In this document: positions 47,905 through 56,498 of the stretch, piece after piece
Position numbering within the stretch: position 1 is the stretch's first letter
How the letters are laid out: every line of letters begins with the position of its first letter
Source of the DNA: Sphaerisporangium siamense
Lineage (GTDB): Bacteria > Actinomycetota > Actinomycetes > Streptosporangiales > Streptosporangiaceae
Length of the DNA stretch: 64,000 bases
Reading direction: 5' to 3'
Assembly: GCF_014205275.1 (NCBI RefSeq)
Contig: NZ_JACHND010000001.1
Coordinates: 3,906,001 to 3,970,000 of the forward strand
Program-made: the position numbers and the translations under genes
The notes under the pieces: generated by a model
Databases searched by the model: none
Seen by the model: the letters and a program-made list of their open reading frames with translations, nothing else
What the model was told of the DNA's origin: nothing

Positions 47905-47917
47905 AATGGTGACCAAT

Positions 47918-47947
47918 CAATCGCGATATGACGTCCAATCGGGATAT
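47918..47947 (+). repeat. Paired 12-bp direct repeats upstream of the secreted-protein gene
   Basis: CAATCGCGATAT and CAATCGGGATAT, starts 18 bases apart, 51 bases before the start codon. The AT-rich pair may be activator or repressor sites. Confidence 0.55.
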
Positions 47948-47998
47948 CAGCGGCCATAGTCAGAGGGTTCGGTATTTCTCCGAGACCGAAAGGCTCCA

Positions 47999-48880
47999 AT
48001 GAGATCCCTCCGGCATCCCCTCGCCGCTGTCGCGGCGGCCGTCACCATGGCCGTCACGATGGCGGTGGCCCCCCTCTTCGCCACCCCCGCCCTCGCCGGC
48101 CCGCCCGAGGTGGCGCTGTCCTTATCCTCCGCTCAGGTCCAGGCGGGCGACCCGGTCACGGTCACCGTCACGGTCACCAACGTCCACGCCTTCACGGTCC
48201 TGAACGCGGCGGCGCGCGTGTTCACCACCCCCGCGCCCCTGCCGTCCTACGCCACGCTCACCGGATGCGCGGGCGCGGCGGCTCCGTGCACGACGGTCAC
48301 GGACGGCGGCGGAACCCCGATCGGCTTCCAGGCGCCGGTCGGCGCGCTCTCCGGGGGAGCCTCGGCCACCGTCGCGTTCACCCTGTCCGTCGCGCCGGAC
48401 GCCGCCCCGGGGGAGCGGACCTTCCAGGGCGAACTGCGCGGGTCGAACTACGCCTCCACGATCGTCACCGGACCGGTGCTGACCGTCGTCGCCGAGGCCG
48501 ACGCCGCCGTGGCCCTCACCGCCACGCCCCGCCTCGGCCTGCTCGTCCCGAAGATCGACTTCAAGGTGCGGGTCACCGGCAACGGGCCGGGCGCGGTGCG
48601 CGACGCGACCGTCACGACGACGCTGCCCGCCGGGCTCACCGCCTCGCCCGGCGACTGCGCCGCGGGCCAGGGCGCCGTCACCTGCGCGACGGGAACCGTG
48701 CCCGCCGGGTCCTCGGTGACCAGGACGTTCTCCGTGCCCCTCGGGCTGCTCACCATCGGCGTCCCCTACACCTTCACCGCCACCCGCACGGCCTCCGACC
48801 CCGTGGACCCGGTGAGCGCCAACGACTCCGATCAGGTGCGGTGCACGGTGGTGTCGGTGGTGCTGGTGACCTGCGACTGA
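47999..48880 (+). CDS. Secreted DUF11-like beta-sandwich protein
   Basis: 293 aa. Signal peptide (about residues 1-33; twin hydrophobic core ending ALAG). Two immunoglobulin-like repeats with DUF11 features: VALSLSSAQVQAGDPVTVTVTVTN and FKVRVTGNGPGAVRDATVTTTLPAGLTASPGDC. Cys pairs near residues 89/97, 221/229 and at the C-terminus probably form disulphides. No anchor motif, so likely released or wall-associated. Function unknown. Confidence 0.78.
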   Translation: MRSLRHPLAAVAAAVTMAVTMAVAPLFATPALAGPPEVALSLSSAQVQAGDPVTVTVTVTNVHAFTVLNAAARVFTTPAPLPSYATLTGCAGAAAPCTTVTDGGGTPIGFQAPVGALSGGASATVAFTLSVAPDAAPGERTFQGELRGSNYASTIVTGPVLTVVAEADAAVALTATPRLGLLVPKIDFKVRVTGNGPGAVRDATVTTTLPAGLTASPGDCAAGQGAVTCATGTVPAGSSVTRTFSVPLGLLTIGVPYTFTATRTASDPVDPVSANDSDQVRCTVVSVVLVTCD

Positions 48881-49029
48881 CCGGCGGCCCACGCCAGAGG
48901 CCCTCTCCGGCGGCGCGCGGCGGAGGGGGTCTCCTCGGGGGAGGGACCGAGGCGGACGGCCGATACCCTACCTGCCATGCTCCCGAAGACCCCGGTGTCC
49001 CGGCCCCTGCCGAGCCGTGAGGACGCCCG

Positions 49030-49392
49030 ATGATCGGCGGCCTGGCCACCGCGCTCATCATCGGCGCGCTGCTGCTCGCCGCGGCCTGCGTGATCGTCGC
49101 GATCAGGAACAGGGCCATGGGCGTCGTGCTGCTCATCGGCCTCGGGGTGCTGGAACTGGGGCTGCTCGTGCAGGCGGGCATCGGCGTGGCCAAGGTGATC
49201 GGCGGCCAGAGCCCGCACGAGACGGCCACGTTCATCGGCTACCTGGCCGGCACCGTGGTCATCCCGCCGGTCGCCGCCGTCTGGGCGCTCGCCGAGCGCA
49301 CCCGCTGGGGGCCCGCGGTCGCCGCGGTGGCCTGCTTCGCGATCCCGGTCATGGTCGGGCGCCTGCTGCAGATCTGGCAGGGGACGGCGTGA
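49030..49392 (+). CDS. Small four-helix membrane protein
   Basis: 120 aa with about four hydrophobic segments separated by short basic loops. Unknown family. ATG 49030 is chosen; overlaps the next small membrane protein by four bases (GTGA), so the two are probably partners. Confidence 0.68.
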   Translation: MIGGLATALIIGALLLAAACVIVAIRNRAMGVVLLIGLGVLELGLLVQAGIGVAKVIGGQSPHETATFIGYLAGTVVIPPVAAVWALAERTRWGPAVAAVACFAIPVMVGRLLQIWQGTA

Positions 49393-49778
49393 CCGGCGCG
49401 CCGGTCGGCACCGGGCCGGGGCGCCTGCTGGTCGCGGTGTACGGCATCTTCGCGCTCGCCGCCGGGGCCCGCGCGGGCGTGCAGATCGCCACCCGGTTCG
49501 ACGAGGCGCCGCTGGCCTACGCCCTGTCGGCGTTCGCCGCCGCCGTCTACGTCGTGCTCACCGTCGCCCTGGCCAGGGGCGCTCGCCGGACGGCGCTGGC
49601 GGCCTGCGCGATCGAGCTGGCCGGGGTGCTGATCGTCGGGACGCTCAGCATGGCCGACCCGGCGGCGTTCCCGCACGCGACCGTCTGGTCGGGGTACGGC
49701 AGCGGCTACGTGTTCATCCCGCTGATCCTGCCGCTGGTCGGCCTTTTTTGGCTTTTGCGGACGCGGCGGCCTGATTAG
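49389..49778 (+). CDS. Small membrane protein, partner of preceding gene
   Basis: 129 aa, four hydrophobic segments; internal phrase FPHATVWSGYGSGYVFIPLILPLVGLFWLLR resembles conserved integral membrane proteins of actinobacteria that come in pairs like this. No function assignable. Coupled to the 120-aa gene. Confidence 0.68.
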   Translation: MTGAPVGTGPGRLLVAVYGIFALAAGARAGVQIATRFDEAPLAYALSAFAAAVYVVLTVALARGARRTALAACAIELAGVLIVGTLSMADPAAFPHATVWSGYGSGYVFIPLILPLVGLFWLLRTRRPD

Positions 49779-49846
49779 AGGGGACGACGGCGGGCAGGGC
49801 GATTCTCCGAGGCCACACGAAGGTCACACAGAGGGAGGAAGCCCTG

Positions 49847-50554
49847 ATGAGCACGATCGAGCACTCGGTCGACGTCGCCGTGCCGGTGCGCACCGCGTAC
49901 AACCAGTGGACCCAGTTCGAGAGCTTCCCCGAGTTCATGGAAGGGGTCGAGTCGGTCAAGCAGCTCGACGACACCCGTCTCGCCTGGACCGTTCAGGTCG
50001 CGGGCGTCCACCGCGAGTTCGAGGCCGAGGTCACCGAGCAGCGTCCGGACGAGCGCGTCGCGTGGCGCTCGCTGGACGAGCCGCGCCAGGCCGGCGTGGT
50101 GACCTTCCACAGGCTCTCCGACGAGACGACCCGGGTCATGCTCCAGATGGAGTTCGAACCCGAGGGCATCGTCGAGCAGGTCGGCGACAAGCTGCAGCTC
50201 GTCCGCATGCGTGTCCACGGCGACCTCGAACGATTCAAGAAGTTCATCGAGTCCAAGGGGCACGAGACGGGCGGCTGGCGCGGGGAGGTCCCGACGCCGC
50301 TCGACAGCGACCACGGCGCCGCCGCGCGCACGGCGCCCCACGGTGACGTGCTGCACGGCACGGGCGCGACCGCGCCCGACCCCGCGTACGACCGGCCCGG
50401 CGCCGCCTATGGCGAGCCGGTGCCGCCGCAGCCGGTCCAGCGCGACTATCCGCCGGAGACGACGCTCCCGGCGCCGGGCAGCGGCCCGGTCTCGCCGACC
50501 GGCGACCCGCGCTGGGACGACGAGCCGCCGCTGAAGCCCGAGCGTCTGGCCTGA
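49847..50554 (+). CDS. SRPBCC (cyclase/dehydrase-type) protein
   Basis: 235 aa. Residues 1-145 form the START-like fold: IEHSVDVAVPVRTAYNQWTQFESFPEFMEGVESVKQLDDTRLAWTVQVAG and the later MEFEPEGIVEQVGDKLQLVRMRVHGDLERFKKFIES. The last 80 residues are a Pro/Gly-rich tail with no fold. Actinomycete proteins of this kind are linked to polyketide aromatase folds, but no synthase is near, so the ligand is unknown. SD GAGGGAGGAAG sits at about 49829-49840. Confidence 0.85.
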   Translation: MSTIEHSVDVAVPVRTAYNQWTQFESFPEFMEGVESVKQLDDTRLAWTVQVAGVHREFEAEVTEQRPDERVAWRSLDEPRQAGVVTFHRLSDETTRVMLQMEFEPEGIVEQVGDKLQLVRMRVHGDLERFKKFIESKGHETGGWRGEVPTPLDSDHGAAARTAPHGDVLHGTGATAPDPAYDRPGAAYGEPVPPQPVQRDYPPETTLPAPGSGPVSPTGDPRWDDEPPLKPERLA

Positions 50555-50561
50555 CGACGCG

Positions 50562-50601
50562 GGCGAAGGAGTGGGGGGCGGGGCGACCCGCCCCCTTCGC
50601 C
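50562..50601 (+). terminator. Hairpin after the SRPBCC gene
   Basis: GGCGAAGG...GGGGCGGG pairs with CCCGCCCCCTTCGCC around a short loop, eight bases after the stop; a short T run follows. Confidence 0.7.
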
Positions 50602-50727
50602 GTTTCCAGGTTCGGTCAGCGAACAGCACAGCGGGAGTAAAGCGGATTTATCGGCGTCTGATACAGTAGCGGACATCCAATCATCCTATGAATCGATCTG
50701 CTGCTGAACAGGAGGACCGATCCCGCC

Positions 50728-51951
50728 ATGAGCGTGCTCACCCCCTTCGCGACCACCGCGCGCGGGCCGGGAAGGACGGGATCGCTTCCCTGGCTCATCG
50801 TGCTCGGCATCGTGCTCGCCGCGCTCAACCTGCGCACGGCCGTCACCAGCGTCGGCCCCGTGCTCGACCAGGTCAGCCGCTCCCTCGGCATGTCCGGGGT
50901 CGTGACGGGCCTGCTCACCTCGCTGCCGGTGCTGTGCTTCGCGGTGTTCGGCGTCGTCACCCCCGCGCTGGCCCGGCGCGCCGGCGAGCACCGCCTGCTG
51001 CTGGTCTCCCTCGTCGCCCTCGGCACCGGCCTCGTGGTGCGCGTCGCGGTCGACTCCTCCTGGGTGTTCCTGGCGGCCAGCGTGCTCGCCCTCTCCGGCG
51101 GCGCGGTCGGCAACGTGCTGATCCCGACGCTGGTCAAGCGGCACTTCCCGGGTCGCGCCGGCGCGATGATGACCGTCTACACCACCGCACTGGCCGTGGG
51201 CACCATGCTCGCCGCCGCCGCCACGATCCCGATCGAGCGCGCCGCGGGCGGCGACTGGCACGTGGCGCTCGGCGTGTGGGCGGCGCTGGCGGCGGTGGCC
51301 GCCGTCCCGTGGCTCGCCCTCCTGCGCCGCGAGCCCGCGCGCGACCCCGGGCGCCGGGACGCCGGTCCGCGCGCCCTGGTCCGCAGCCGCCTCGCCTGGG
51401 CCGTCGCCGGGTACTTCGGCACGCAGTCCCTCCTCGCGTACGTGATGTTCGGCTGGCTCGCCCAGATGCTCCAGGACCGCGGCCTCAGCAGCGGCGAGGC
51501 CGGGACGTGCCTCGCCGTCTTCTCCGCGCTCGGCATCCCGGTCGCGCTCGCCGTCCCCGCCGTCGCGGCGCGGCTCGGGAACCAGCGTCCCATGATCGCC
51601 GGGTTCGCCGTCCTCTACGTCCTCGGGTTCGCCGGGCTGCTGGCGGGGCCGTCAGCGCTGCTCTGGCCGTCGGTGGTGCTCATCGGCGTCGGCATGGGCT
51701 CGTTCCCGTTCGCGCTGACCCTGCTGACGCTGCGCACCCGCACCGCCGACGCCACCGCCGCGCTGTCGGCCTTCGGCCAGAGCGTGGGATACCTCATCTC
51801 CGGGGCGGGCCCGATCGTGGTCGGCGTGCTCTACTCGGCCACCGGGGGCTGGACGCTGCCGTTCGTCCTGCTGTTCGCCGTGGTCGCGGCGCAGGTGCTC
51901 ACCGGGTGGTACGCGGCGGGGAACCGCATGCTGGAGGACGAGGCCCGGTAA
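50728..51951 (+). CDS. CynX/NimT-family MFS transporter
   Basis: 407 aa, 12 hydrophobic segments. AALNLRTAVTSVGPVLDQVSRSLGMSGVVTGLLTSLPVLCFAVFG at the N-terminus is the signature of the CynX/NimT (cyanate, 2-nitroimidazole) group. Substrate cannot be predicted. ATG 50728 follows AGGAGG at about 50710-50715. Ends just before tRNA-Ala copy 2. Confidence 0.87.
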   Translation: MSVLTPFATTARGPGRTGSLPWLIVLGIVLAALNLRTAVTSVGPVLDQVSRSLGMSGVVTGLLTSLPVLCFAVFGVVTPALARRAGEHRLLLVSLVALGTGLVVRVAVDSSWVFLAASVLALSGGAVGNVLIPTLVKRHFPGRAGAMMTVYTTALAVGTMLAAAATIPIERAAGGDWHVALGVWAALAAVAAVPWLALLRREPARDPGRRDAGPRALVRSRLAWAVAGYFGTQSLLAYVMFGWLAQMLQDRGLSSGEAGTCLAVFSALGIPVALAVPAVAARLGNQRPMIAGFAVLYVLGFAGLLAGPSALLWPSVVLIGVGMGSFPFALTLLTLRTRTADATAALSAFGQSVGYLISGAGPIVVGVLYSATGGWTLPFVLLFAVVAAQVLTGWYAAGNRMLEDEAR

Positions 51952-52020
51952 GGCCGTCCGCCGCGCGACCGCGGGCCCACGCAGTGGTCAGGTTCCGATA
52001 GACTGGGCCCGCATTCGCAA

Positions 52021-52093
52021 GGGGCTATGGCGCAGCTGGTAGCGCGCCTCCATGGCATGGAGGAGGTCTGGGGTTCGAATCCCCATAGCTCCA
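52021..52093 (+). tRNA. tRNA-Ala (anticodon GGC), copy 2
   Basis: Same cloverleaf as copy 1 with G3-U70 and anticodon GGC; CCA not encoded. Identical to copy 3 over all 73 bases. A CCGATAGACT box upstream (51996-52004) matches the one before copy 3 (CCGATACACT), so each has its own promoter. Confidence 0.97.
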
Positions 52094-52108
52094 CCCTCGC
52101 GAACCACC

Positions 52109-52136
52109 CGATACCGCCCCCTCGTGGGCGGTATCG
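52109..52136 (+). terminator. Hairpin after tRNA-Ala copy 2
   Basis: CGATACCGCC, eight-base loop, GGCGGTATCG; 15 bases after the tRNA. Confidence 0.65.
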
Positions 52137-52161
52137 CCGTTTCAGGGGAAGGGCCGGACGC

Positions 52162-52716
52162 GTGAACCGAACCGGGGTGGTGGTGCGGCGCGCCCTTCCC
52201 ACCGATCCCGCCGTGCGCGCCTCCGCCTCCCTGTTCGTCACCGAGGCCGAACGCCAGGGCCTGCGCGCCGGCCGCCGCATGCTGTACGTGGGCCCCGAGC
52301 CCGCGAACGCCCGCGTCGCCGCCGCGCTGCGGGTCGCGCCGGGCGCGGACGTGCTGGCGCGCCGCAAGCTGCTGCTCGCCGGGGGCGTCCCGGTGCGCGT
52401 GGCCACCAGCTACTTCCGGCTCGACCTCTTCGGCGGCACGCCCCTGAGCGAGCCCGGGTTCGTCCGCCCCAGCCTGCAGGCCGGCATCGAGGCCCTCGGC
52501 CACCGGTTCGGCCACGCCGAGGAGGACCTGATCGCCCGACCGCCCGAGGGCGACGAGGTGCCCACGCTGGACCTGGCGCCGGGGGAGTGGGTCGTCCAGA
52601 TCGTGCGCACCGGCCACGACACCTCGGGCACGCCGATCCACACCCTGGAGACGATCTGCGCCGCCTCCCGGCACGTCTTCACGATCACCCAGGTCACCGG
52701 CGCCGACGAGTTCTAG
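52162..52716 (+). CDS. UTRA effector-domain protein lacking a DNA-binding domain
   Basis: 184 aa. It matches the UTRA domain of HutC-group GntR regulators (ASLFVTEAERQGLRAGRRMLYVGPEPANARVAAALRVAPGADVLARRKLLLAGGVPVRVATSYF). The expected winged helix before it is missing; immediately upstream are only the tRNA hairpin and tRNA. GTG 52162 follows GGGGAAGGG. It may be a stand-alone ligand sensor or a decapitated remnant. Confidence 0.75.
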   Translation: MNRTGVVVRRALPTDPAVRASASLFVTEAERQGLRAGRRMLYVGPEPANARVAAALRVAPGADVLARRKLLLAGGVPVRVATSYFRLDLFGGTPLSEPGFVRPSLQAGIEALGHRFGHAEEDLIARPPEGDEVPTLDLAPGEWVVQIVRTGHDTSGTPIHTLETICAASRHVFTITQVTGADEF

Positions 52717-52768
52717 CCAGGGGAAACCCGTTCGCCTCGCGGAAGCGGATCTTGGCACACTGTCCTGC

Positions 52769-53590
52769 ATGTCCTGGACGTTCACCTCCCGCCCCGAGGA
52801 GTTCCCCGAAGCCGCCGAGGCGTGGCTGCGCGCCGATCCCACGCGCAACACCGTGCCGCTGACCGTGCTGAACCGCCTGCGCCACGGGCTGTGGGCCGAG
52901 GACGCCACCCTCGGCTGGCTGACCGCCGGCGGCGAGGTGCGCGGCGCCGTCGTCCACACCCCGCCCTACCCCGTGCTGCTCGGTGACATCCCGCTCGGCT
53001 CGGTGGCGGCGCTGGCCGAGGCGCTGCGCGGCCGGCCGATCTCCGGCGTGAGCGGCCCCAAGGAGCAGGCCGAGGCGTTCGCCGCCACCGGCGGCCGCGC
53101 CGAGTCCGGCCGCGTGGCCCAGCGCCTCTACCGGCTCGGCGACCTGCGGCCGCACTCGTCCACCGGCGCGCCGCGGCCGGCCGACGAGGCCGACGCGGGA
53201 TGGGTCGCCTCCTGGATGCGCGACTTCATGGCCGAGGCCGAGCCCGAGAACGCGGGCGGCGACTTCCTGCCGCAGATGAGGCACAGGATCGCCCAGGGCG
53301 AGATGGTGCTGTGGGCGGACGCCGGGCGGCCGGTTGCGATGGCCGGGTTCTCCCGCCCGATCAGCGGCATGTCCCGGATCGGGCCCGTCTACACGCCGTC
53401 GGGGTCGCGCGGGCGCGGGTACGGCTCGGCGGTGACGCACGCGGCCACCCGCGCGGCCCAGGAGGCGGGGGCCGGTCTGCTGCTGCTGTTCACCGACCTC
53501 GCCAACCCGACGTCCAACTCCATCTACCAGAACCTCGGGTACCGCCCCGTCAGCGACTACGCCTCCATCGCGTTCGCGCCCCCGGCGTAG
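52769..53590 (+). CDS. GNAT family N-acetyltransferase
   Basis: 273 aa. C-terminal GNAT domain with acetyl-CoA loop GSRGRGYGSAVTHAATRAAQEAGA near residue 211 and the terminal NPTSNSIYQNLGYRPV. The N-terminal 130 residues resemble a second, degenerate GNAT-like half, as in many Streptosporangiales proteins. Substrate unknown. Convergent with the DUF1990 gene and overlapping it by 34 bases. Confidence 0.83.
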   Translation: MSWTFTSRPEEFPEAAEAWLRADPTRNTVPLTVLNRLRHGLWAEDATLGWLTAGGEVRGAVVHTPPYPVLLGDIPLGSVAALAEALRGRPISGVSGPKEQAEAFAATGGRAESGRVAQRLYRLGDLRPHSSTGAPRPADEADAGWVASWMRDFMAEAEPENAGGDFLPQMRHRIAQGEMVLWADAGRPVAMAGFSRPISGMSRIGPVYTPSGSRGRGYGSAVTHAATRAAQEAGAGLLLLFTDLANPTSNSIYQNLGYRPVSDYASIAFAPPA

Positions 53591-54099
53591 CGGCGCACGG
53601 CGGCGGCGTAGCGCCCGCAGAAGAAGTTCTGCGCCAGGATCATCACCGGCCGGCCCAGGCGGCTGTACCAGCGGCCCGGCCGGGTGAAGGCGGTGACGGT
53701 GAGGGTGAGTTTCCCGCCGGGGGCGACCTCCAGGAGGAAGGACTCCTCGCCGGACTCCGGATGCCCCGGGAGCGTGCCGTAGGCGAACCCGGCGCGGTCC
53801 TCCTCCTCGACGGTCCAGATGATCCGGCAGGGGGCCGTCAGGGCGAGCGGGCCGATCCCGAGGCGGTTCACGACCACCGCGCCCGGCGTCGCCCGGGGCG
53901 CGGTGGCCCGGGGCCGCAGGCCGAGCGCGGCGTGCACCCGCCAGGTCAGCAGGGCGTCGGCCGCGCGGCCGAGCGCGGGCGCCTCGCCCACGACGTACCG
54001 GCGCCGCAGGTGGTGGTAGCCGGGGGGGAGGTTCCCGGTGCGGGTGGCGCCCACGTCGGCGTAGGTCGGCTCCACGTTCAGGTAGCGCTTCGGGTCCAT
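53557..54099 (-). CDS. DUF1990 family protein
   Basis: 180 aa, no membrane segment. Begins MDPKRYLNVEPTYADVGATRTGNLPPGYHHLRRRYVVGE and contains CRIIWTVEEEDRAGFAYGTLPGHPESGEESFLLEV, typical of DUF1990, which is usually next to YndJ-like membrane proteins, as here. Function unknown. Start ATG 54099. Confidence 0.82.
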   Translation of the reverse strand: MDPKRYLNVEPTYADVGATRTGNLPPGYHHLRRRYVVGEAPALGRAADALLTWRVHAALGLRPRATAPRATPGAVVVNRLGIGPLALTAPCRIIWTVEEEDRAGFAYGTLPGHPESGEESFLLEVAPGGKLTLTVTAFTRPGRWYSRLGRPVMILAQNFFCGRYAAAVRRYAGGANAMEA

Positions 54100-54134
54100 G
54101 GCGCTCTCTCCGTTTCCCAGGATTCCAGGGGACT

Positions 54135-54941
54135 TCACAGGGGCCGCAGCCTGCGCCAGGCGGCCATCCCGCACAGCGCGAACCCCGCGGCGTTGCACAC
54201 CCCGTGGGTGGCGGCCATCCACGCGATCGACGGGTGCGGAATGCCGGTGGCCTCGCCGAGGGCCCAGCTCAGCGCGAGCAGCATCGTGGCGGACAGGACC
54301 GCGGCCGAGACGGCGAGCAGCGCCCTCGTCAGGCGGTCCCCGGCGAGGTGCCGCACCCGCGTCCAGGTCAGCAGGCCCACCAGCCACATGCCCGCCGTCA
54401 GGACGATCGCACCCGCCAGTTCCGCCCAGTCGCCCACGAAGTAGCCGGCCAGCACCAGGGCCGTGCCGCAGGGCACCGTCAGCGCGGCGGCCCCGGAGAT
54501 CCTCCGCTCCCCGGTGGCGCGGCACACCAGGCCCGCGACCAGCGCGGCGGCGAACCCGGCGTAGTGGAAGTGCGCCACGGTCAAGGCCAGGATCGGCGGC
54601 TTGAACCCCAGCAGCGGGTGGCCCGCGCGCTCCCAGAGCAGCGACACGCCCGCGACCGACGGGGCGGCGAGCGCGGTCAGCACGGCCACCTCGCGGGGGG
54701 ACGGCAGGTGCCGCGGCAGGCGCGTGGCCGCGTGCGCGGCGAGCACGGCGGTGGCGAGCGCGTAGGGGACGGCGAGCGCGACGGCGCCCGGGCCGCGGGG
54801 CAGCCACAGCGAGAGGGCGCCCGGCACGGCCCCGGCGATCCAGGCCATGCGGACCGCGCGGGGGACGCCGGCCAATCGGAGCCCGAGAGGGACCACGACG
54901 AGCATGCCGGCCGCGATGATGACATTGACCAGGGGGACCAT
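54135..54941 (-). CDS. YndJ-like membrane protein
   Basis: 268 aa, about eight hydrophobic segments. Phrases GFKPPILALTVAHFHYAGFAAALVAG and MAATHGVCNAAGFALCGMAAW carry conserved His residues typical of YndJ. 35 bases upstream of the DUF1990 gene, so one operon. A palindrome lies 11 bases before its start codon. Confidence 0.75.
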   Translation of the reverse strand: MVPLVNVIIAAGMLVVVPLGLRLAGVPRAVRMAWIAGAVPGALSLWLPRGPGAVALAVPYALATAVLAAHAATRLPRHLPSPREVAVLTALAAPSVAGVSLLWERAGHPLLGFKPPILALTVAHFHYAGFAAALVAGLVCRATGERRISGAAALTVPCGTALVLAGYFVGDWAELAGAIVLTAGMWLVGLLTWTRVRHLAGDRLTRALLAVSAAVLSATMLLALSWALGEATGIPHPSIAWMAATHGVCNAAGFALCGMAAWRRLRPL

Positions 54942-54952
54942 GCCGCCTCCGG

Positions 54953-54966
54953 TTGAACGTGTTCAA
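54953..54966. promoter_or_regulatory. Palindromic operator candidate for the yndJ-like operon
   Basis: TTGAACGTGTTCAA: perfect six-base arms around GT. Lies just upstream of the minus-strand ATG at 54941. No regulator is adjacent. Confidence 0.5.
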
Positions 54967-55132
54967 GACACTTCTGACGGCACGGTATCAGGGCGCGGAA
55001 GCCGTGATATTCGGGGGCCGCATTATCCGGGCGATGCCACCCGGGAGGAGCACGTGATCCGGACATTCACGACAAAAGCCGCGCGACTCATGTTTCTTCC
55101 TCTATACTGTTAACTCCACGTCATGACTGGAC

Positions 55133-55162
55133 TTGACTTTGTGAGTGGTATCACCCTATTTA
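55133..55162 (+). promoter_or_regulatory. Putative promoter of the methyltransferase gene
   Basis: TTGACT (55133-55138), 18-base spacer, TATTTA (55157-55162). A second possible -10, TATACT, lies at 55103-55108. The surrounding 100 bases are AT-rich. Confidence 0.5.
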
Positions 55163-55202
55163 ATGGAGAGGCAGATAACTCCTCCGGCGTTGGGTGGACG
55201 GA

Positions 55203-55856
55203 ATGGCTGTGGGACGCTCGCGCCCGGTGCATCGGGCGGCGCAGGCCGACGCGTTCGACAAGATCGGCGACAGGTACGACGAGGCCTTTCCTTACAAGGG
55301 CGGTCAGATCGCCTCCGCGGAGTGGATCCTGCGCAAACTCCGCCCCGGCGCCCGCGTGCTGGACGTCGGCTGCGGCACGGGCGTGCCCACGGCGCGGCAG
55401 TTCGTCGAGGCCGGCTGCGAGGTGACCGGCATCGACATCTCGCCCGTCATGATCTCCATCGCCGCCCAGAACGTGCCCGAGGCCGACCTGCACCTCCTGG
55501 ACGTCGTCGAGCTGGACGACACGCTCGGCCGGTTCGACGCGGTCGCGGCCTACTTCTCGCTGTCCATGCTGCGGCGCGAAGAGATCATGGCGTCCCTGCT
55601 CCGCCTGCACGAGATCCTGGTCCCCGGCGGGTGGCTCGGCCTCGGCATGGTCGAGATGGACATGGACGACGCGCCGGTCCGCGTCCTCGGCACGCCCATG
55701 CGCATGACCGGCTACGGCCGGGCGGCGCTGCGGGCGGTCGTGCAGGAGGCCGGCTTCTCGGTGCGCGAGCAGATGGACCTGGCGTACGTGCCGGCCAGCG
55801 AGAACGACCCCTTCGAGATGCAGCTCTTCCTCAACTGCCGGAGGAACACCTTCTGA
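55203..55856 (+). CDS. Class I SAM-dependent methyltransferase
   Basis: 217 aa. SAM-binding motif VLDVGCGTGVPTARQFVEAG near residue 54, EVTGIDISPVMISIA near 76, and VAAYFSLSMLRREEIMASLLRLHEILVPGGWLGLGMVEMD. The product resembles UbiE/type 11 methyltransferases. Substrate unknown. ATG 55203 is preferred over GTG 55194 because GGTGGA precedes it. Confidence 0.87.
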   Translation: MAVGRSRPVHRAAQADAFDKIGDRYDEAFPYKGGQIASAEWILRKLRPGARVLDVGCGTGVPTARQFVEAGCEVTGIDISPVMISIAAQNVPEADLHLLDVVELDDTLGRFDAVAAYFSLSMLRREEIMASLLRLHEILVPGGWLGLGMVEMDMDDAPVRVLGTPMRMTGYGRAALRAVVQEAGFSVREQMDLAYVPASENDPFEMQLFLNCRRNTF

Positions 55857-55888
55857 CCGCGGCCCGCCGGGCCCGGCCGCGCGGCCGG

Positions 55889-56491
55889 TCATGTCAGGGC
55901 GGCGAACACGCCGGCCCCGATCAGGGCGACCGCCCAGGCTAAATCGAGATTGAACCACGCCCGGCGCAGCACGGACACCCCGAGCCGCTCGTAGACGACG
56001 ACCGCGAGCGTGGCCGTCACCGCCAGCATCGCGGCGGTGTGCACCCCGGCCGCCGCGAGGGTCTCGCGGCTGAGCGCGAGCGCCGCACGCTCGTGGCCCG
56101 CCAGCGTGACCGGCAGCAGCATCAGCCCCGCGCCGTGCGCGGTCGCCATGAGGAACGACCACCCGGCGAGCTGCCACCCGGTGACGCGCATGCCCACCCA
56201 GCGGGGGTGGCGCCGCCGCAGCAGCTTCCACAGGCCGAACCCGCACACCAGCGCCGCCACACCGTACGACACCGCCCGCGGCGGGGTGGCCACCCGGACG
56301 GCGGCCACCAGCGCCAGCGTGACCAGCACCGACCCGGCGTGCCCGAGCACGATCGGCGGCAGCGCCCCGAGCACGGCGCGCCGCGACCGTTCCTGCAGGC
56401 CGAGCGCCACCGCGAACAGCCAGCCCATGGCCGGGTTCAGGCCGTGGAAGGCGCCGAACCCGGCCAGGACCAGGAGTTGGGTCAGCTCCAT
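55889..56491 (-). CDS. Six-helix membrane protein downstream of the selenium-binding-protein gene
   Basis: 200 aa, six hydrophobic segments. The N-terminal LLVLAGFGAFHGLNPAMGWLFAVALGLQ, VLGHAGSVLVTLALV and FLMATAHGAGLMLLPV carry His residues in helices, reminiscent of nickel/cobalt- and copper-type permeases. Starts seven bases after the selenium-binding-protein gene, so one operon. A role in supplying metal to that enzyme is inference. Confidence 0.68.
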   Translation of the reverse strand: MELTQLLVLAGFGAFHGLNPAMGWLFAVALGLQERSRRAVLGALPPIVLGHAGSVLVTLALVAAVRVATPPRAVSYGVAALVCGFGLWKLLRRRHPRWVGMRVTGWQLAGWSFLMATAHGAGLMLLPVTLAGHERAALALSRETLAAAGVHTAAMLAVTATLAVVVYERLGVSVLRRAWFNLDLAWAVALIGAGVFAALT

Positions 56492-56498
56492 GCGCCGC

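Noticed and set aside
49847-50554. Polyketide biosynthesis cluster suggested by the cyclase/dehydrase-type SRPBCC protein
   Set aside because: No ketosynthase, acyl carrier protein or tailoring set lies nearby; the fold is widely used.
37289-52020. Intact integrative element between tRNA-Ala copies
   Set aside because: No integrase, excisionase, relaxase or replication gene is present; only the repeat structure remains suggestive.
52027-52161. N-terminal extension of the UTRA gene through the tRNA
   Set aside because: The sequence before 52162 is the tRNA and its hairpin, so those codons are not real protein.
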